A stretch of DNA of 64,000 nt from Monocercomonoides exilis (taxonomy: Eukaryota; Preaxostyla; Oxymonadida; Polymastigidae). The stretch is taken from contig LSRY02000027.1 of the NCBI GenBank assembly GCA_001643675.2, positions 377,001-441,000 of the forward strand, in the 5' to 3' direction. Positions 63,001-64,000 of the stretch are shown here, piece by piece. Within the stretch, counting starts at the first letter, position 1, and each line of letters starts with the position of its first letter. Position numbers and translations under genes: made by a program. The notes below the pieces were generated by a model. It ran no database searches. It was not told where the DNA came from and was given only the letters and a program-made list of their open reading frames with translations.

Positions 63001-64000
63001 ATTTTGTTGTTGGAATTCGCATTCGCAAAGAACGAGCAGTTTTCCAAGGATAGTTCTGATTGAGTGCATGTAAGAAGCGATTCAGTGCTCGATCCCAAAC
63101 TCGATGGAATAACAAACGAAATATTGCTCATCAACGTCTTCGCCATTGTCTTCACCAAACTGTTGCTCTCATTTGCCTCTTCCACTCCAATTTCTATTTC
63201 TGTCGATGCAGCTTCGCAATATATGTGCCATTCAGCATCCTTCAAAACCAGAAATTCCTTCCATCGAAACCCGCCTTTCAGCACAAAAGTCTGCTTCACA
63301 AAGTCTGATCGCTTTGATGTTGCAAACGCGATCGTGCTGCATGGATAGTTGCAATATCCGCACACATCAAAGTCAAAACTGTTAACTCCGCCAATATATG
63401 TCAGGAAAGTCACATCCACCAGAAAAAACCACAAAGGAATTGGGTAATCGCGATTTCCCCCCTCAAATCCCATAAACTCCTCTTCTGTCGACTCCCCTTG
63501 CGGTATCTCGAACTGCAAGCAATCACTCTCCAATGTTGTGTGAATGTCCGGAACATCCATAAAAAACTTGCTTCCTTTCCAAGCACGGCAGTTCAGAAAG
63601 TTCAGCTCTTTCAGCAATATTCCAGTAGATTTCGAACCAACGCAAAGAAATATGCCTCCTCCTTTCCCTTTTGCGACCAACTCTTCTGATGCCGAACAAC
63701 TTTCAAACAAAGTGTTTGATTCATTTCCAATTCTCAACTCGCTCGTCGCACTTACTTCAATGTTAATTGCTCCTCCACTCCCATTTCCTGTCTCACAATC
63801 CCTAAATGTGCAATTGTTGATTGCCAAGATGTCTTGTCTGCCCATCTGCCACCCAATCACCCCTCCTCCTTCCCCTCCACTTCGTTTGACTTCACAAAAG
63901 GTGCAGGCATCCAGTGTCAGCTTCTGCTCCTCATTTTCGGACACTGCTGACGAATCAAACGAAAATACCGAAACTCCCGAAAGGAAGAACCCTTCAGCAG
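57096..64000 (-). CDS. BHR-B: second beta-helix-repeat protein with membrane span and pseudokinase tail (5' partial)
   Basis: The frame is open through base 64000, so the N-terminus is missing; it ends at TAG (57096-57098). It is the paralogue of BHR-A. The visible ectodomain (~1,860 residues) has modules marked by C-G-x-C or C-G-x(5)-P-C motifs (nt ~63355, 62165, 61095, 59955; spacing ~360-395 residues), Cys-rich short rungs and GGG(I/L/M)FL turns. A span (nt ~58412-58333) is followed by the same juxtamembrane and Ser/Thr segments as BHR-A, then the kinase C-lobe remnant: WMAPEL, SIGMMLWE, ERP. The HRD and DFG positions are replaced (LSSLSP, VMHS), so it is a predicted pseudokinase. It ends soon after that region, without the Arg/Ser tail of BHR-A. 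The cytoplasmic half is nearly identical to BHR-A in DNA as well as protein, while the ectodomain is only similar in pattern. Function is inferred to be surface binding or adhesion. Confidence 0.85.
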   Translation of the reverse strand, partial: AEGFFLSGVSVFSFDSSAVSENEEQKLTLDACTFCEVKRSGGEGGGVIGWQMGRQDILAINNCTFRDCETGNGSGGAINIEVSATSELRIGNESNTLFESCSASEELVAKGKGGGIFLCVGSKSTGILLKELNFLNCRAWKGSKFFMDVPDIHTTLESDCLQFEIPQGESTEEEFMGFEGGNRDYPIPLWFFLVDVTFLTYIGGVNSFDFDVCGYCNYPCSTIAFATSKRSDFVKQTFVLKGGFRWKEFLVLKDAEWHIYCEAASTEIEIGVEEANESNSLVKTMAKTLMSNISFVIPSSLGSSTESLLTCTQSELSLENCSFFANANSNNKIGFCVMRGAGGKISLEGVTFKDISLEMKQLLDFDASGGSEIELKMGTCSFENTTTNLESGLVQIRNIGKLSVDNSTFCRSEEPTCALFEVSEVNVLHLENSTFSGVSRGAGNGGVISGRVCEGDLMNISDCSFLSNNITEGGMKGGSLFVAVEGSGSFVFDNNTVSESKVSAENGFGGGLFAILEATNCVYSLKNVMFLENGAKKGRNLYLVCPTPRFVVEPGLFAGSAEKEMGEADMWVFDDASTHKVDESMRKYLFVYDEETMYVDTELGARMERCGTEVLPCLTMDEGFGKMAAVQTRMHIVRSVVVESEIKRIGLSLRIQGCEEKSELVVKENGHFEQTNGASDLCIVFSKISFELPGVSNNPELITIGCGELDIIDCIFDGFSEAVPVLVTNLLIIQSAGGSTHVDRAEMRNLHFEGNGGLCCAQGGSLLMEETNVRGINGTKSGAIKAERMNSMMLSTVSFEECTSAVCSDVEVTNCLKAEINNCTIKGCVGEKGDGGFMSCLMEGRDELKIFNSSMNGCNAKEDGAKGGGMFLDFSDDSENCYLLEKVSFDSNVASVGKNIFMKASDLNVTVKNRAFDFEYSSMKDDENAFVGSDLAFEEVSLLVFLIEYSSWSVHISSTGHDVAGCGSEKIPCGSFWKGVEHADNSGQVGEMIIEGTAELQESYDLSDFVVRSEQDEEAEMKHGILLFKNKIAEDGKAYFENEKKLTFQMMNFTIDGSANGRMLLIESGKGSICITLCSLLSIAASSSLCKDIMFLHMKSGSLNVSGLYIEVSRMKSNVMDVASICQCNIVNVSVFSIVMEDGSVIAMEEPLQSEGNRESYLKLRDSSIQRVTRLAGGASVLTVPTTLTTDVEINNSVLEVCAAGASAKGGAVFADLSKESMIRVMNSKVIQCGCSVTMGRGGGLYLALKYSGELGMLFERDEFDSNSGKEGRDIFIECWNISRQINETLFKLDLRESEFVRYNAIFGVDSESSEAVDLIDFILIYQSETIVVSSIEGKEGKDIKKCGTAKDPCHSIEYGVTHLAVSDNLRIRLDGAGEIGSELDLKNVCIVSKSKEPAKVRFSGLSGGSRSWVIEAQQFVELELLSFEFTSSFPSFHLHLMKLCSGSVSIQTCSFSPKEGIEYSTVPSLLLCETGLLEIYRLLVSNLKLDSVIEYSGGSVVGERIEANNITLVSGSAICEANSANHQENDQENDQENGDGDGRNISVSLSQFCNITQTSEKPSVFSVKCKGIAVRMLNCSYSSCSSLKRTGSIIFVSSSKDCCLESCALSGFAADEESDSANTKYEEICKWNGSVVDFSNTTAHIRYTTIVNASSGGMTIYGGNTTIEKGEFAGNGASIAEYRSARRNIACSGGDTLNIVSLKGGDGVKDNTSLWILDGGCALSGIAGERESPFFLPTLDSVAVEEEAGGEKEKTKLTFKGTLLLPCNLSFRIVVANNDSELIETYQFHQEGYINESSAAGLISSSTISKASEESSVECFILFGKPDKPCSTNHIVVKNKSMIESKGDDRIVEGGREGKSSWALIVIVIFAVLFLIVLVASIVATIRWRRAKEEAKKYKEIVDDTIKKDPKAFEMVTMEMSPEEQWRRAEREVEKKNDERMKKRIYGTNMEHSESSEHLLSESGSTEYILGRDSDKIPQWMLEKVEEEEIRKRTPSPSISSTSTTSTTDSDSTFVRREDLCPTTSSMSNLVDAMACSSPHEKLIVDLRDSLFMLLHGRNEKKEMAIGTLKEREMTAAQILFWVANLALHSFDKMDNPLQTLSSLSPHIVLFSEHMVICIVMHSDFLSDEDSDSSSISSSTVVTSTSDDDDDSLPSSAFEDEDDNRKEYLRWMAPELLDGTKKHATKKTVAFSIGMMLWECLTLIIPFGEYEAVIAGDKITKGERPPIFVSNNPEIIEVIEKCLSQQKNERPTLIFLKREFIQRFPKGATIVTVSDAIDEEHASEGERSEGSTISEMVSW

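Overview
The window looks like nuclear DNA from a protist. The evidence is very AT-rich intergenic DNA, short spliceosomal introns, a canonical histone H2B gene, and very long open reading frames full of serine and acidic homopolymer runs. Two large proteins with a beta-helix ectodomain, one membrane span and a kinase-like tail point, by my recollection of such families, to a metamonad, most likely an oxymonad relative (Preaxostyla) using the standard genetic code. This placement is inference. H2B ends with TAA at the expected place, which argues against a code that reassigns TAA.

Layout. 1-5328 (+): 3' part of a giant low-complexity protein whose last ~60 residues look like the end of a ubiquitin-specific protease domain. 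6479-10142 (-): multi-exon five-span membrane protein resembling prominin. 10293-11841 (+): Cid1/Trf4-type nucleotidyltransferase (terminal uridylyl or poly(A) transferase) with at least one short 5' intron. 11842-15234: mostly non-coding, with a 270-nt homopurine/GA microsatellite and two elements with terminal inverted repeats that look like MITEs. 15235-23298 (-): a 2,665-residue beta-helix-repeat receptor-like protein with a pseudokinase tail (BHR-A), two exons. 23804-55394 (-): a HUWE1/UPL1/Tom1-type HECT ubiquitin ligase of about 10,480 residues, of which 10,300 lie in one uninterrupted exon. 55876-56247 (+): histone H2B. 57096-64000 (-): a second beta-helix/pseudokinase gene (BHR-B), cut by the window edge.

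Themes. Two ubiquitin enzymes (a probable deubiquitinase and a HECT ligase) are both inflated by low-complexity insertions. BHR-A and BHR-B, about 34 kb apart on the same strand, share a nearly identical membrane and cytoplasmic block but have strongly diverged ectodomains, as expected for a surface family that changes its outside while keeping one signalling or anchoring module. All introns I can support lie in the 5' parts of genes, with GT-A/G/T-TG-type donors and lengths of about 50-160 nt. No tRNA, rRNA, CRISPR or prokaryotic-type signal was recognised.
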